This document shows, piece after piece, positions 1 to 5,691 of a stretch of DNA of 15,732 nucleotides (its first letter is position 1; each line of letters begins with the position of its first letter). The stretch comes from SVQP01 sp045658965 (lineage in GTDB: Bacteria > Bacillota > Clostridia > Oscillospirales > CAG-272): contig JAZOVZ010000035.1 of the NCBI GenBank assembly GCA_045658965.1, forward strand, positions 1-15,732, written 5' to 3'. The notes under the pieces are model-generated. The model did no database searches. It had not been told where the DNA came from and worked only from the letters and a program-made list of their open reading frames with translations. The translations under genes and the position numbers were made by a program.

Positions 1-375
1 ATCACGCCCACAGACACCTATCGCGTCACGCTGCTTTCCTTTATTTCCACGCACGGTCGCTGGAATATTGAGAAGACCAAAGAGCACTATTATGTCGAGG
101 CGCGCCATTTTAACAAGTGGTTTTACAAGGTACATAAAAACACCGAAACTGCTGAGACCGAGTTTGACGCGCGTCGCGAGCTGGTTATTCAGCGCGCAGA
201 GCTGGAGCTGCCGCCCCGCGATGATAGCGTCAAGCAAATTCTGCTGATCTGGCCTAAGCCCCCCGCATTCACCTATTCGCACGCAAGATGCGAGCATTTG
301 ATCAGCGGCAGCAAGTTTGAGCATTTTGAAGTCATGCACGCCGAGGATTTTTTAGAGCGGCTTGACAAAGAGTAA
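1..375 (+). CDS. 3' end of an unrecognised protein gene
   Basis: An open frame runs from the first base of the window to a TAA at 373-375, giving the last 124 residues of a protein whose start lies outside. The fragment is soluble-looking and charged, with aromatic-rich patches (HYYVEARHFNKWFYKVHK near the start; LLIWPKPPAFTY around two thirds) and an acidic, leucine-rich end (AEDFLERLDKE). There is no membrane segment and no motif I recognise. Codon choice (many GCG, CGC, CTG) matches the rest of the chromosome, so it looks native. No terminator directly follows the stop. The first plus-strand terminator-like hairpin comes about 390 bases later, beyond the repeat element. I assign no function. 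Confidence is in the reading frame being real, not in any role. Confidence 0.7.
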   Translation: MTPTDTYRVTLLSFISTHGRWNIEKTKEHYYVEARHFNKWFYKVHKNTETAETEFDARRELVIQRAELELPPRDDSVKQILLIWPKPPAFTYSHARCEHLISGSKFEHFEVMHAEDFLERLDKE

Positions 376-433
376 AATACAAAAGGCAGGACTATCGGGC
401 TGCATAATTAGCGGATAATGAGCGAGCCCCCCT

Positions 434-691
434 CGTGTCATCCTGAGCGGAGAAAACATCCCGAGTGGATGTTTTCGAAGCCGAACTTTCAAAAATCTGC
501 AACAAATTGCTGATTTTTGAAAGTCAAAACGCGGTACGCGTTTTGAGGATCTACGAGGGGTATGCTTTCCGCCCGTAGATCCCACCTTTCGAAAAGCGGT
601 CAATCCGCTTTTCTCGGTGCTGCTGCGCAGTTCGACTTCGCTTCATTTCACTGCTCCGCAGTGAAATATTCGCTTCGCTCAGGATGACACG
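434..691. repeat. MITE-like chain of hairpins with 16-bp terminal inverted repeats
   Basis: The ends 434-449 and 676-691 are perfect 16-base inverted repeats (CGTGTCATCCTGAGCG and its complement). Between them lie six hairpins in a row: 452-461/467-476 (10 bp), 485-497/512-524 (13 bp), 525-533/537-545 (9 bp), 547-555/574-582 (9 bp), 591-599/605-613 (9 bp) and 645-654/658-667 (10 bp). All stems are perfect. No convincing coding frame exists inside. Terminal repeats plus internal palindromes suggest a non-autonomous mobile element or a dispersed intergenic repeat. Similar TCATCCTGAGC-ended repeats are, from memory, common in gut Clostridia drafts. I see no clear target-site duplication. The whole 376-791 gap holds nothing else apart from two terminators. 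Confidence 0.75.
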
Positions 692-713
692 GGCGGATGC
701 TTCCATATAGGGC

Positions 714-745
714 AAAAAGCAGAAGCCTATCAAAGACTTCTGCTT
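714..745 (-). terminator. Rho-independent terminator of namZ (possibly bidirectional)
   Basis: Bases 717-725 (AAGCAGAAG) pair perfectly with 737-745. Read on the minus strand the stem runs into TTTTT (complement of 714-718), as expected for a terminator 47 bases after the namZ stop. On the plus strand the stem is followed by TCATTTTT, so it could work both ways. Confidence 0.7.
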
Positions 746-766
746 TCATTTTTCTCCGCTTATTCC

Positions 767-789
767 GCAGCCTCATCGGGCTGCTTTTT
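767..789 (+). terminator. Plus-strand terminator hairpin
   Basis: The stem GCAGCC (767-772) / GGCTGC (779-784) has a 6-base loop and is followed by five T residues on the plus strand. It faces the partial gene ending at 375, from which it is separated by the hairpin element. That would fit insertion of the element between a gene and its terminator. The stem is short, so the call is moderate. Confidence 0.5.
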
Positions 790-791
790 AT

Positions 792-1922
792 TTATTCATA
801 CAGCAAATACGGCTGAATGGTCTTGCGGAATTGCTCACATCTTGCGTTTGCCTCGGCAAGCGCTACGGCGGGGTCAAAGTCACCCGAGAGCAGCTCGGTG
901 CCAAAGCGCAGGCGCAGACCTGCAGGATTTGACTCGAACTCCGGATACTTGCGCATAGCGTCGTACAGATACAAAAGCGTGGCAAACGGCGAATAGGCAT
1001 CGCGGTCAATGACGTGCAGCTCCACGCCGCCGCAAATTGCCCCTGCGTGCTTATTAAACGCGGGCGTAAAGTGCGCCGCGCGGAACAGGACACCGCCAAG
1101 CTGCAATGCGTTCATATGCTCCGCAAGTGCAAAAGCGTCCACAAAGGGTGCGCCGACGATATCAAACGGTCTTGTCGTGCCGCGCCCCTCGGAAATATTG
1201 GTCGCCTCGTAAATGCCCGTGGCAATATAATTGATGGCACAGCCCACCGACGGAATATTGGGCGAGGGGTTGACAAACAGCATATCCGTCTGATCCGCGT
1301 ACATGTGCCGCTTCCAGCCCACGCATTTGATGACCTGCAGCTCACATCCGATGCCCTTCTCTGCATTGACGTAGCGAGCGTATTCGCCCACGGTCATGCC
1401 GTAACGCGTCGGGATCGCAAACTCCCCGATAAACGAGGAAAAACGCTCGTCCAGAATCTCTCCCTCGATCTTGGTACCGCCAATGGGATTGGGTCTGTCC
1501 AGCACAATGACCCGGATATGTACGCGTGCCGCTGCGCGCATAACCTGCGTCAGGTTACAAAGATAGGTATAGTAACGCGCGCCTACGTCCTGAATATCGT
1601 ATACCACCGCATCCACACTCGCAAGGATCTCGTCAAGGCGCGGATGCCCCTTGGAGTTCAGATTATACACGCAAACGCCAAACAAAGGGTCGGGCTTGTC
1701 CTGCTCGTCCTGGTATCTGCCGTCCTGCAAATTGGAGCAAATGCCGTGCTCTGGTGCAAACAGCGCACGCAGCACACCCATATCGCGCAGGATGCGCCAG
1801 GTGGGTACAGCCTGCTTATCCACTCCCGATGCCGCTGTCAGCAGCGCAACCTTTTTGCCATTGACGGCTTCTGCCAGCGCGTCACGGCGGTCAACACCGC
1901 ATAAAACGTGATATTTTTCCAT
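792..1922 (-). CDS. namZ: NamZ-type exo-beta-N-acetylmuramidase (DUF1343 family)
   Basis: The 376-residue protein carries family signatures in order: APEHG (about 56-60), VVYDIQDVGARYYTY (106-120), LDRPNPIGG (141-149), NPSPNIPS (218-225) and TNISEGRGTTRPF (241-253). In characterised members (B. subtilis YbbC/NamZ) this fold removes terminal N-acetylmuramic acid from the non-reducing ends of peptidoglycan fragments during wall recycling. No signal peptide is visible, unlike the secreted Bacillus enzyme, so a cytoplasmic role on imported muropeptides is inferred. The open frame extends upstream to a GTG at 1931. I chose the ATG at 1922 because AAGAGGTG then sits 6 bases before it; the earlier GTG/ATG codons overlap or touch that ribosome binding site. 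The gene is single, with its own promoter and terminator, and diverges from a lipid-linked sugar flippase gene. Confidence 0.9.
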   Translation of the reverse strand: MEKYHVLCGVDRRDALAEAVNGKKVALLTAASGVDKQAVPTWRILRDMGVLRALFAPEHGICSNLQDGRYQDEQDKPDPLFGVCVYNLNSKGHPRLDEILASVDAVVYDIQDVGARYYTYLCNLTQVMRAAARVHIRVIVLDRPNPIGGTKIEGEILDERFSSFIGEFAIPTRYGMTVGEYARYVNAEKGIGCELQVIKCVGWKRHMYADQTDMLFVNPSPNIPSVGCAINYIATGIYEATNISEGRGTTRPFDIVGAPFVDAFALAEHMNALQLGGVLFRAAHFTPAFNKHAGAICGGVELHVIDRDAYSPFATLLYLYDAMRKYPEFESNPAGLRLRFGTELLSGDFDPAVALAEANARCEQFRKTIQPYLLYE

Positions 1923-1942
1923 ATTCATCACCTCTTACGTGT

Positions 1943-1971
1943 ATTATATCACACTTCAAGCCCGTATGCAA
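1943..1971 (-). promoter_or_regulatory. Sigma-A-type promoter of namZ
   Basis: On the minus strand TTGCAT (complement of 1966-1971) is followed by 17 bases and TATAAT (complement of 1943-1948). Transcription would start about 13 bases before the chosen ATG, leaving a very short leader that contains the ribosome binding site. Confidence 0.75.
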
Positions 1972-2030
1972 GGTCATACAAGCCTTTTTTATTTCATATA
2001 GTGGAATAGTGCTACGTCAAGGGGGCAAAG

Positions 2031-3635
2031 ATGCAGGGCAAGGTGAGCAGAACGGGAAGATTTTTTTATAACTCGCTGTTAATGGTGGGCGTGACGCTGC
2101 TCATGCGTGCCATCGGGGTAGGCTTTAACGCCTACGTGGCGGGTAAGGCGGGCGCGCAGGCGATGGGGCTTTATTCCCTGCTTTCGGGCGTGTACGGCTT
2201 TGCGGTCACGCTTGCCTGCTCGGGCATTCATTTGGGCACGACACGCACGGTTGCCGACGCGCTGGGCAAGGGTGATAAGGCACTTGCGCACAAGTATGCC
2301 GCGCGGGCACTCGGCATCAGCCTGTTTTTCGGCACGCTTTCGGGCGCGTTACTGTTTTTCGGTGCGCCCTTTGCGGGCACGCATTGGCTAAAAGACGCGC
2401 GCACGGTACTGCCCTTGCGCGTCCTTGCCCTGTCCTTGCCCGCGGTGGCGATCTGCTCTTGTCTCAACGGCTATTTCACCGCAGTACGGCGCGTGTGGAA
2501 AAACGCCGCGGTACAGCTCTCCTCGCAATTTCTGCGTATCTTCGGCACGGCATTCTTTCTTGCTCTGCTTTTACCCGAGGGCGTGGCGTACGCCTGCCTT
2601 GCTTTGGTGCTGGGTACGTTGCTGACGCAATTGTTTGAGCTGATTCTCTCGGTATTTTTGTATCTGACCGACCAAAAGCACCTAAGAACCGCGCAAAAAA
2701 GCAGGCAGAGCGGTGTGACGGGTGAAATTTTAGGCATTACCCTGCCCGTCGCGTTCAGCTCGTACGCGCGCTCGGGGCTGATCACGCTGCAGCATATCCT
2801 GATCCCGCGCGGGCTTGCGCGCAGCGGTGCATCGTGGGAGAGCGCACTTGCATCCTACGGCGTGCTGCACAGCATGGTTTTGCCCGTCGTACTGTTCCCC
2901 TCCGCGTTTATTTCGTCCTTTGCGGGGCTTTTGATCCCCGAGGTGGCTGAAGCAAAGGTGCAGGATCAGATGGAGCGCGTGCGGCGCGTTGCAAGGCGCA
3001 TTTTCGGCATTTCCATGATGTTTTCGGTAGGCGTGGCGGGGGTTATGCTGTGCTTTTCGCACGGGCTGGGGCTTGTGATCTACGATTCCTTGCAAGCTGG
3101 CAGCATGATCGCGGCACTCGCACCGCTCATTCCCGTGATGTATATTGACAGCGCGGTGGATGCGGTACTCAAGGGCATGGGACAGCAGGTGTATTCCATG
3201 AACGTCAATATCATCGACGCGCTGACCTCGGTGATCTTGGTGATCATTTTAGTGCCGAAATTCGGTGTTGGGGGCTATATTTTCACGATCTATTTTACCG
3301 AAATACTCAATACAACACTCTCCTTGGCGCGCATGATTGCTGTCGTCAAGCCGAAATTGCGTATGTTTGGGCACGTATTCGGGCCGATTTTGTGCATTAC
3401 GGGGGCTACTGCATGCGTGCATTTGCTCAGCACCGCCCTCTCGCTGCAACCCACGGCAGGCACGCTGGTACTGCAGATCACGCTGACCACGCTGCTCTAT
3501 CTGGGGCTCTTGTGCATCACCCGTTGCATCGGTACGGACGAATACGAAATGATGAGGGCGATTTTTGGAAACAGGAAAACAAAAACGGTCACCCCCCTGC
3601 TCTCCGCCTCCACAACTCGGACGACACGCTCATGA
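2031..3635 (+). CDS. SpoVB/MurJ-like polysaccharide or lipid II flippase (MOP superfamily)
   Basis: A 534-residue, very hydrophobic protein with roughly 13-14 membrane segments spread over the whole length. The N-terminal stretch (RAIGVGFNAYVAGKAGAQAMGLYSLL, residues about 26-51) and the later 'LIPEVAEA' and 'PVMYIDSAVDAVLKGMGQQ' regions resemble the SpoVB/YtgP/MurJ-like branch of the multidrug/oligosaccharidyl-lipid/polysaccharide exporters. These proteins flip lipid-linked sugars, for example lipid II, across the membrane. I cannot say from sequence whether this one is SpoVB, MurJ or a paralogue. The start ATG has AAGGGGGC about 6 bases upstream. The last about 19 residues (KTKTVTPLLSASTTRTTRS) are hydrophilic, Ser/Thr/Arg-rich and unlike the family. 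They end just where a hairpin repeat region begins, so the 3' end may have been altered by repeat insertion. The divergent namZ neighbour fits a cell-wall theme. Confidence 0.82.
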   Translation: MQGKVSRTGRFFYNSLLMVGVTLLMRAIGVGFNAYVAGKAGAQAMGLYSLLSGVYGFAVTLACSGIHLGTTRTVADALGKGDKALAHKYAARALGISLFFGTLSGALLFFGAPFAGTHWLKDARTVLPLRVLALSLPAVAICSCLNGYFTAVRRVWKNAAVQLSSQFLRIFGTAFFLALLLPEGVAYACLALVLGTLLTQLFELILSVFLYLTDQKHLRTAQKSRQSGVTGEILGITLPVAFSSYARSGLITLQHILIPRGLARSGASWESALASYGVLHSMVLPVVLFPSAFISSFAGLLIPEVAEAKVQDQMERVRRVARRIFGISMMFSVGVAGVMLCFSHGLGLVIYDSLQAGSMIAALAPLIPVMYIDSAVDAVLKGMGQQVYSMNVNIIDALTSVILVIILVPKFGVGGYIFTIYFTEILNTTLSLARMIAVVKPKLRMFGHVFGPILCITGATACVHLLSTALSLQPTAGTLVLQITLTTLLYLGLLCITRCIGTDEYEMMRAIFGNRKTKTVTPLLSASTTRTTRS

Positions 3636-3645
3636 AAGTTTTCGC

Positions 3646-3747
3646 CCGCCTTTTTCAAAAGGCGGCGCAGGTCGAGGGCGCGCAGCCCTCGTCGTGCCCG
3701 CAGGCACGAAATCTCTTAAACGCCGTTTTTAATTTGCGAAGCAAATA
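3646..3747. repeat. Chain of four intergenic hairpins after the flippase gene
   Basis: Four stems follow one another: 3646-3654/3657-3665 (CCGCCTTTT arm), 3673-3679/3685-3691 (CGAGGGC), 3693-3698/3703-3708 (CGTGCC) and 3732-3737/3741-3746 (ATTTGC). They begin just after the flippase stop and run directly into the left inverted repeat of the XRE cassette. None has a proper T-tract, though the first could slow or end transcription. No plausible gene lies here. Confidence 0.65.
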
Positions 3748-3833
3748 CGTTCTTCTTTTTGCGGCTCCTTGCTCAAAAAAAGAACGGAAACGGGTTTCTC
3801 ACATAATCCCCCAACGGAACAAATGAAATCCGC
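3748..3833 (+). repeat. Left arm of ~86-bp imperfect inverted repeat flanking the XRE cassette
   Basis: Bases 3748-3787 (40 nt) match the reverse complement of 4517-4555 (39 nt) except for one base insertion and one substitution in a T run. Bases 3812-3833 match the reverse complement of 4471-4491 with differences only at three central positions. The 24-25-base linkers between these blocks are weakly similar. The outer block is itself a hairpin (CGTTCTT...AAGAACG), but its 12-base loop is asymmetric, so its orientation is clear. The inner block ends in a palindrome (3828-3834/3838-3844). Confidence 0.8.
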
Positions 3834-3861
3834 CGGTGGCGGATAATAAACCACGGGTTGA

Positions 3862-3890
3862 TTGACAAATCACAGAACCTCTGCTATAAT
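3862..3890 (+). promoter_or_regulatory. Perfect consensus sigma-A promoter of the leader-XRE unit
   Basis: TTGACA at 3862-3867, 17 bases, then TATAAT at 3885-3890: both hexamers are perfect with optimal spacing. The start of transcription is expected near 3897. Such a strong core promoter in front of a small regulator suggests either repression or control within the leader. Confidence 0.9.
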
Positions 3891-3896
3891 AGGGTC

Positions 3897-4148
3897 ATCA
3901 CGCGGGAGCGTGAAATTCAAATCGCAGCAAAACTGCGGTGAAAGGAAAGGAGGCGGGGTTATGACTAACTCGAACAAATTCGGATGCTGTGACTCGCGCC
4001 TTTCGGGTTGGCGCGACTAATCCGCTGATCGAAGAGCTCCCACTCTTCTTTGCTCGGATCATGACACATCCATCCCCCGCGGGGCAGGCTCAAATAGGGC
4101 TTGCCCCAAAGGGTATCTGCACCCCCAATGAAAAGGAGATGGATACCG
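3897..4148 (+). ncRNA. Structured 5' leader (candidate cis-regulatory RNA)
   Basis: About 250 transcribed bases before the XRE start fold into successive stems. (1) 3898-3903/3908-3913 has a GGGA tetraloop of GNRA type. (2) 3923-3927/3933-3937 lies just before a perfect Shine-Dalgarno. (3) 3994-4000/4010-4016 lies inside the 19-codon ORF. (4) A two-part hairpin pairs 4020-4024/4055-4059 and 4031-4036/4043-4048. (5) 4081-4091/4097-4107 is 11 bp with two G-U pairs and an AAATA loop. (6) 4111-4114/4121-4124 lies just before the XRE ribosome binding site. Stem 5 competes with a CCCC/GGGG pairing (4075-4078/4081-4084), and so could switch. I compared it with the TPP, FMN, cobalamin, glycine, lysine, fluoride and c-di-GMP riboswitch cores as I know them and saw none. 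It may be a translation-coupled attenuator; this is inference. Confidence 0.45.
3961..4020 (+). CDS. 19-residue leader peptide ORF
   Basis: ATG at 3961 to TAA at 4018-4020 encodes MTNSNKFGCCDSRLSGWRD. The start is preceded by AAAGGAGG (3946-3953), a perfect anti-Shine-Dalgarno match at 7-base spacing and the best ribosome binding site in the window, so translation is likely. The second half of the ORF forms the 7-bp stem 3994-4000/4010-4016. A ribosome translating to the stop would melt that stem and cover the base of the next hairpin, which starts at 4020. It lies in the leader of the XRE gene, downstream of a perfect promoter. The Cys-Cys pair and the DSR-GWRD end are distinctive. It could be a regulatory leader peptide or an independent microprotein. 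I do not recognise it as a known family. Confidence 0.55.
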   Translation: MTNSNKFGCCDSRLSGWRD

Positions 4149-4376
4149 ATGATCGTGCTGGAACAGCTCGGCGCACGCATTGCGCAGCTGCGTCGGGATC
4201 AGGGGCTGACTCAAGAAATGCTTGCACAAAGGATGGGGGTATCCCCCCAAGCCGTCTCCAAATGGGAGCGTGGCTTGGCTTTTCCCAATCCGGTATGGTT
4301 GGACGATCTTGCCGACGTACTGGGCACAAGCATAGACAGCCTCTTGACAGGCAAACCGCAAAAGGAAAAGGACTGA
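4149..4376 (+). CDS. Small XRE-family helix-turn-helix regulator
   Basis: A 75-residue protein made of little more than one Cro/C1-type DNA-binding domain: LGARIAQLRRDQGLTQEMLAQRMGV (helices 1-2), SPQAVSKWERG (recognition helix and the usual KWE), then LDDLADVLGTSIDSLLTG. It should bind DNA as a dimer. The frame extends back to a TTG at 4101 and has an ATG at 4128. I chose the ATG at 4149 because AAGGAG (4133-4138) precedes it, at a slightly long 10-base spacing, and because the domain starts here. The stop codon lies inside the terminator stem. The gene is alone in a cassette bounded by inverted repeats, behind a perfect promoter and a structured leader. It probably regulates itself or acts elsewhere; no target can be named. 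Confidence 0.85.
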   Translation: MIVLEQLGARIAQLRRDQGLTQEMLAQRMGVSPQAVSKWERGLAFPNPVWLDDLADVLGTSIDSLLTGKPQKEKD

Positions 4377-4400
4377 CGTAAAGTCGGTCCTTTTTCTTTT
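4360..4400 (+). terminator. Rho-independent terminator overlapping the XRE stop codon
   Basis: Bases 4360-4377 pair with 4383-4400 (18 positions, two G-T wobbles) around a GTAAA loop. The 3' arm ends in TTTTTCTTTT. The TGA stop (4374-4376) is within the 5' arm, so terminating ribosomes may affect its folding. Confidence 0.85.
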
Positions 4401-4403
4401 GTT

Positions 4404-4730
4404 CCGCCATAGGCGGATTTCATCGCGTAGCGATTTCATCCACGCACGTGGATTTCATCCGCTCAGCGGAGCGGATTTCATTTAACCGTTGCGGCATTAC
4501 GTTGAGTAATCTCTCTCCGTTCTTTTTTTGAGCAAGGAGCCGCAAAAAAAGAACGCATAAGTGATATTCCGCCTTCGTCGGAGTGATATTATCGCTTCGC
4601 GATAGTGATATTGAAGCCTTACCGCTTCAGTGATATTTTATTCGCCTCATAAGCTCGCGTAGCGAATACCACTCGTCGTAAGACGAATACAACTGCGTAG
4701 CAATAGAACTCGCCAAAGGCGAATAAAACT
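4404..4730. repeat. Array of palindromes joined by three sets of four constant linkers
   Basis: Short palindromes of differing sequence alternate with short constant linkers. Block 1 linkers are GATTTCAT at 4416, 4432, 4451 and 4474. Block 2 linkers are GTGATATT at 4561, 4583, 4605 and 4630. Block 3 linkers are (G/C)AATA-N-(A/C)ACT at 4664, 4685, 4701 and 4721. Palindromes include 4404-4408/4412-4416, 4422-4426/4430-4434, 4438-4443/4448-4453, 4457-4464/4469-4476, 4590-4595/4599-4604, 4612-4617/4624-4629, 4639-4645/4662-4668, 4673-4677/4682-4686 and 4710-4714/4718-4722. Blocks 1 and 2 are separated by the right inverted repeat. Periods of 16-25 bases are irregular, unlike CRISPR. Comparable palindrome arrays occur in Clostridia intergenic regions, but their role is not known to me. 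No gene is seen in this stretch. Confidence 0.75.
4471..4555 (-). repeat. Right arm of ~86-bp imperfect inverted repeat flanking the XRE cassette
   Basis: This is the reverse complement of the left arm: 4517-4555 matches 3748-3787 and 4471-4491 matches 3812-3833. Together the arms enclose about 0.8 kb holding promoter, leader, 19-codon ORF, XRE gene and terminator. The inner end overlaps the last palindrome and linker of array block 1. Confidence 0.8.
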
Positions 4731-4757
4731 GCGAGACTTCCTTATAGGAAGTCTCGC
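4722..4757 (-). terminator. Terminator of the nrdD-trxB operon
   Basis: Bases 4731-4742 and 4746-4757 form a perfect 12-bp stem (GCGAGACTTCCT arm) with a 3-base loop, 17 bases beyond the trxB stop. On the minus strand it is followed by AGTTTTATT, a modest T-tract. It also closes the palindrome array. Confidence 0.7.
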
Positions 4758-4774
4758 ATGTCAGTCCTTTTTTC

Positions 4775-5680
4775 TTATTGCTCACCGAGGTATCTGCAAG
4801 CGGTCATGGCGGCTACTGCGCCGTCTCCGCATGCGGTGGCGATCTGTCGGATGCTCTTGGTGCGGCAGTCCCCTGCCACGAACACACCGGGAGTCTTGGT
4901 CAAACAGTCCTCGCCCGCGATCACGTAGCCGCGTGCGTCCAGCTCTGCCACGGGTGCAAATGCATCGTTGACCGGTACTTGACCGATCGCCACGAACACG
5001 CCGTCCACGTCAAGGCGCACCTTAGTGCCCTTCTGATCCAAAATCAGCCCCGTCAGCTCGTTTGAGCCAAGGAATTTTTCCACGGTCGCACCGTAGATGT
5101 ATTCCACGTTATCTCTGGTAGAAAGCAGCGAAACCAGCTTGCCCTCGCCCGTCAGGTAATCGAGATTTTGCACAATGGTGACCTTGGCGCAAAGGTCGGA
5201 CAGAAGAACAGCCTCCTGCAAAGCGGAGTTTCCGCCGCCGATGACCGCTACGCTCTGCCCTTGGTAAAACGCACCGTCACAAACAGCGCAGAACGAAATG
5301 CCGTTGCCGACAAAGCTTTCCTCGTTATCAAGACCCAGCATGCGGTGCTTGGAGCCGGTTGCGATAATCACCGCACCGCACTCAAATTCCGCACCCGATG
5401 CACACACGACCGTTTTGGTTTCGCCATCGCGGATCTCTACAGCCTCGTCCAGCTCGACCGTCACGCCCTGCTCCAGCACTTGCTCGATCAGCTTATCCGC
5501 AAAGTCGTTGCCGCTCATTTGCAGAAAGCCGGGGTAATTTTCAATTTTGGGAGAGAACACGACCTGACCGCCAAAGCTTTCCTTTTCCAAAAGCAGCACC
5601 TGTCTGTCGGCTCTTGCGGCGTACAGAGCCGCGGTCATTCCCGCAGGCCCTGCGCCGATTACGATAATATCATACTTCAT
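4775..5680 (-). CDS. trxB: Thioredoxin reductase-like flavoprotein lacking the usual NADPH motif
   Basis: A 301-residue protein with the full thioredoxin reductase plan: FAD-binding GAGPAG (9-14), redox-active CAVC (131-134) in SFCAVCDGAFY, a nucleotide-type GGGNSA (148-153) and the C-terminal FAD motif VFVAGDCRTKSIRQI (266-280). It should pass electrons to a thioredoxin or glutaredoxin in the cytoplasm. The HRRxxxR stretch that grips the NADPH 2'-phosphate in classical enzymes is replaced by QNLDYLTGEGK (171-181). NADH or another donor such as ferredoxin is therefore possible, as in the clostridial ferredoxin-dependent flavin thioredoxin reductases; this is inference. The start lies 11 bases after the nrdD stop with only a weak ribosome binding site, so translation is probably coupled. 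The obvious partner is the glutaredoxin-like domain at the NrdD C-terminus. Confidence 0.9.
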   Translation of the reverse strand: MKYDIIVIGAGPAGMTAALYAARADRQVLLLEKESFGGQVVFSPKIENYPGFLQMSGNDFADKLIEQVLEQGVTVELDEAVEIRDGETKTVVCASGAEFECGAVIIATGSKHRMLGLDNEESFVGNGISFCAVCDGAFYQGQSVAVIGGGNSALQEAVLLSDLCAKVTIVQNLDYLTGEGKLVSLLSTRDNVEYIYGATVEKFLGSNELTGLILDQKGTKVRLDVDGVFVAIGQVPVNDAFAPVAELDARGYVIAGEDCLTKTPGVFVAGDCRTKSIRQIATACGDGAVAAMTACRYLGEQ

Positions 5681-5691
5681 GATTCAGCAAA

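Noticed and set aside
352..733. Two small minus-strand ORFs in the first intergenic region
   Set aside because: They lie across the palindromic element, lack ribosome binding sites and have repeat-derived composition.
1014..1904. 296-codon plus-strand ORF opposite namZ
   Set aside because: Antisense shadow; namZ has the family signatures, promoter, ribosome binding site and terminator.
1923..1931. GTG or first ATG as the namZ start
   Set aside because: These codons overlap or touch the AAGAGGTG ribosome binding site; the ATG at 1922 has proper spacing.
3392..3826. 144-codon plus-strand ORF spanning the flippase end and the following repeats
   Set aside because: It overlaps the flippase in another frame and then runs through hairpins, with no protein-like composition.
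3897..4148. Known riboswitch (TPP, FMN, cobalamin, glycine, lysine, fluoride, c-di-GMP)
   Set aside because: None of the conserved core sequences of these classes, as I know them, is present.
3989..4381. 130-codon ORF overlapping the leader and the XRE gene in another frame
   Set aside because: It starts inside the 19-codon ORF without a ribosome binding site, and the XRE frame has a clear domain.
4404..4757. CRISPR array
   Set aside because: Constant units are only 8-10 bases, periods vary from 16 to 25 bases, the variable parts are palindromes and not spacers, and no cas gene is present.
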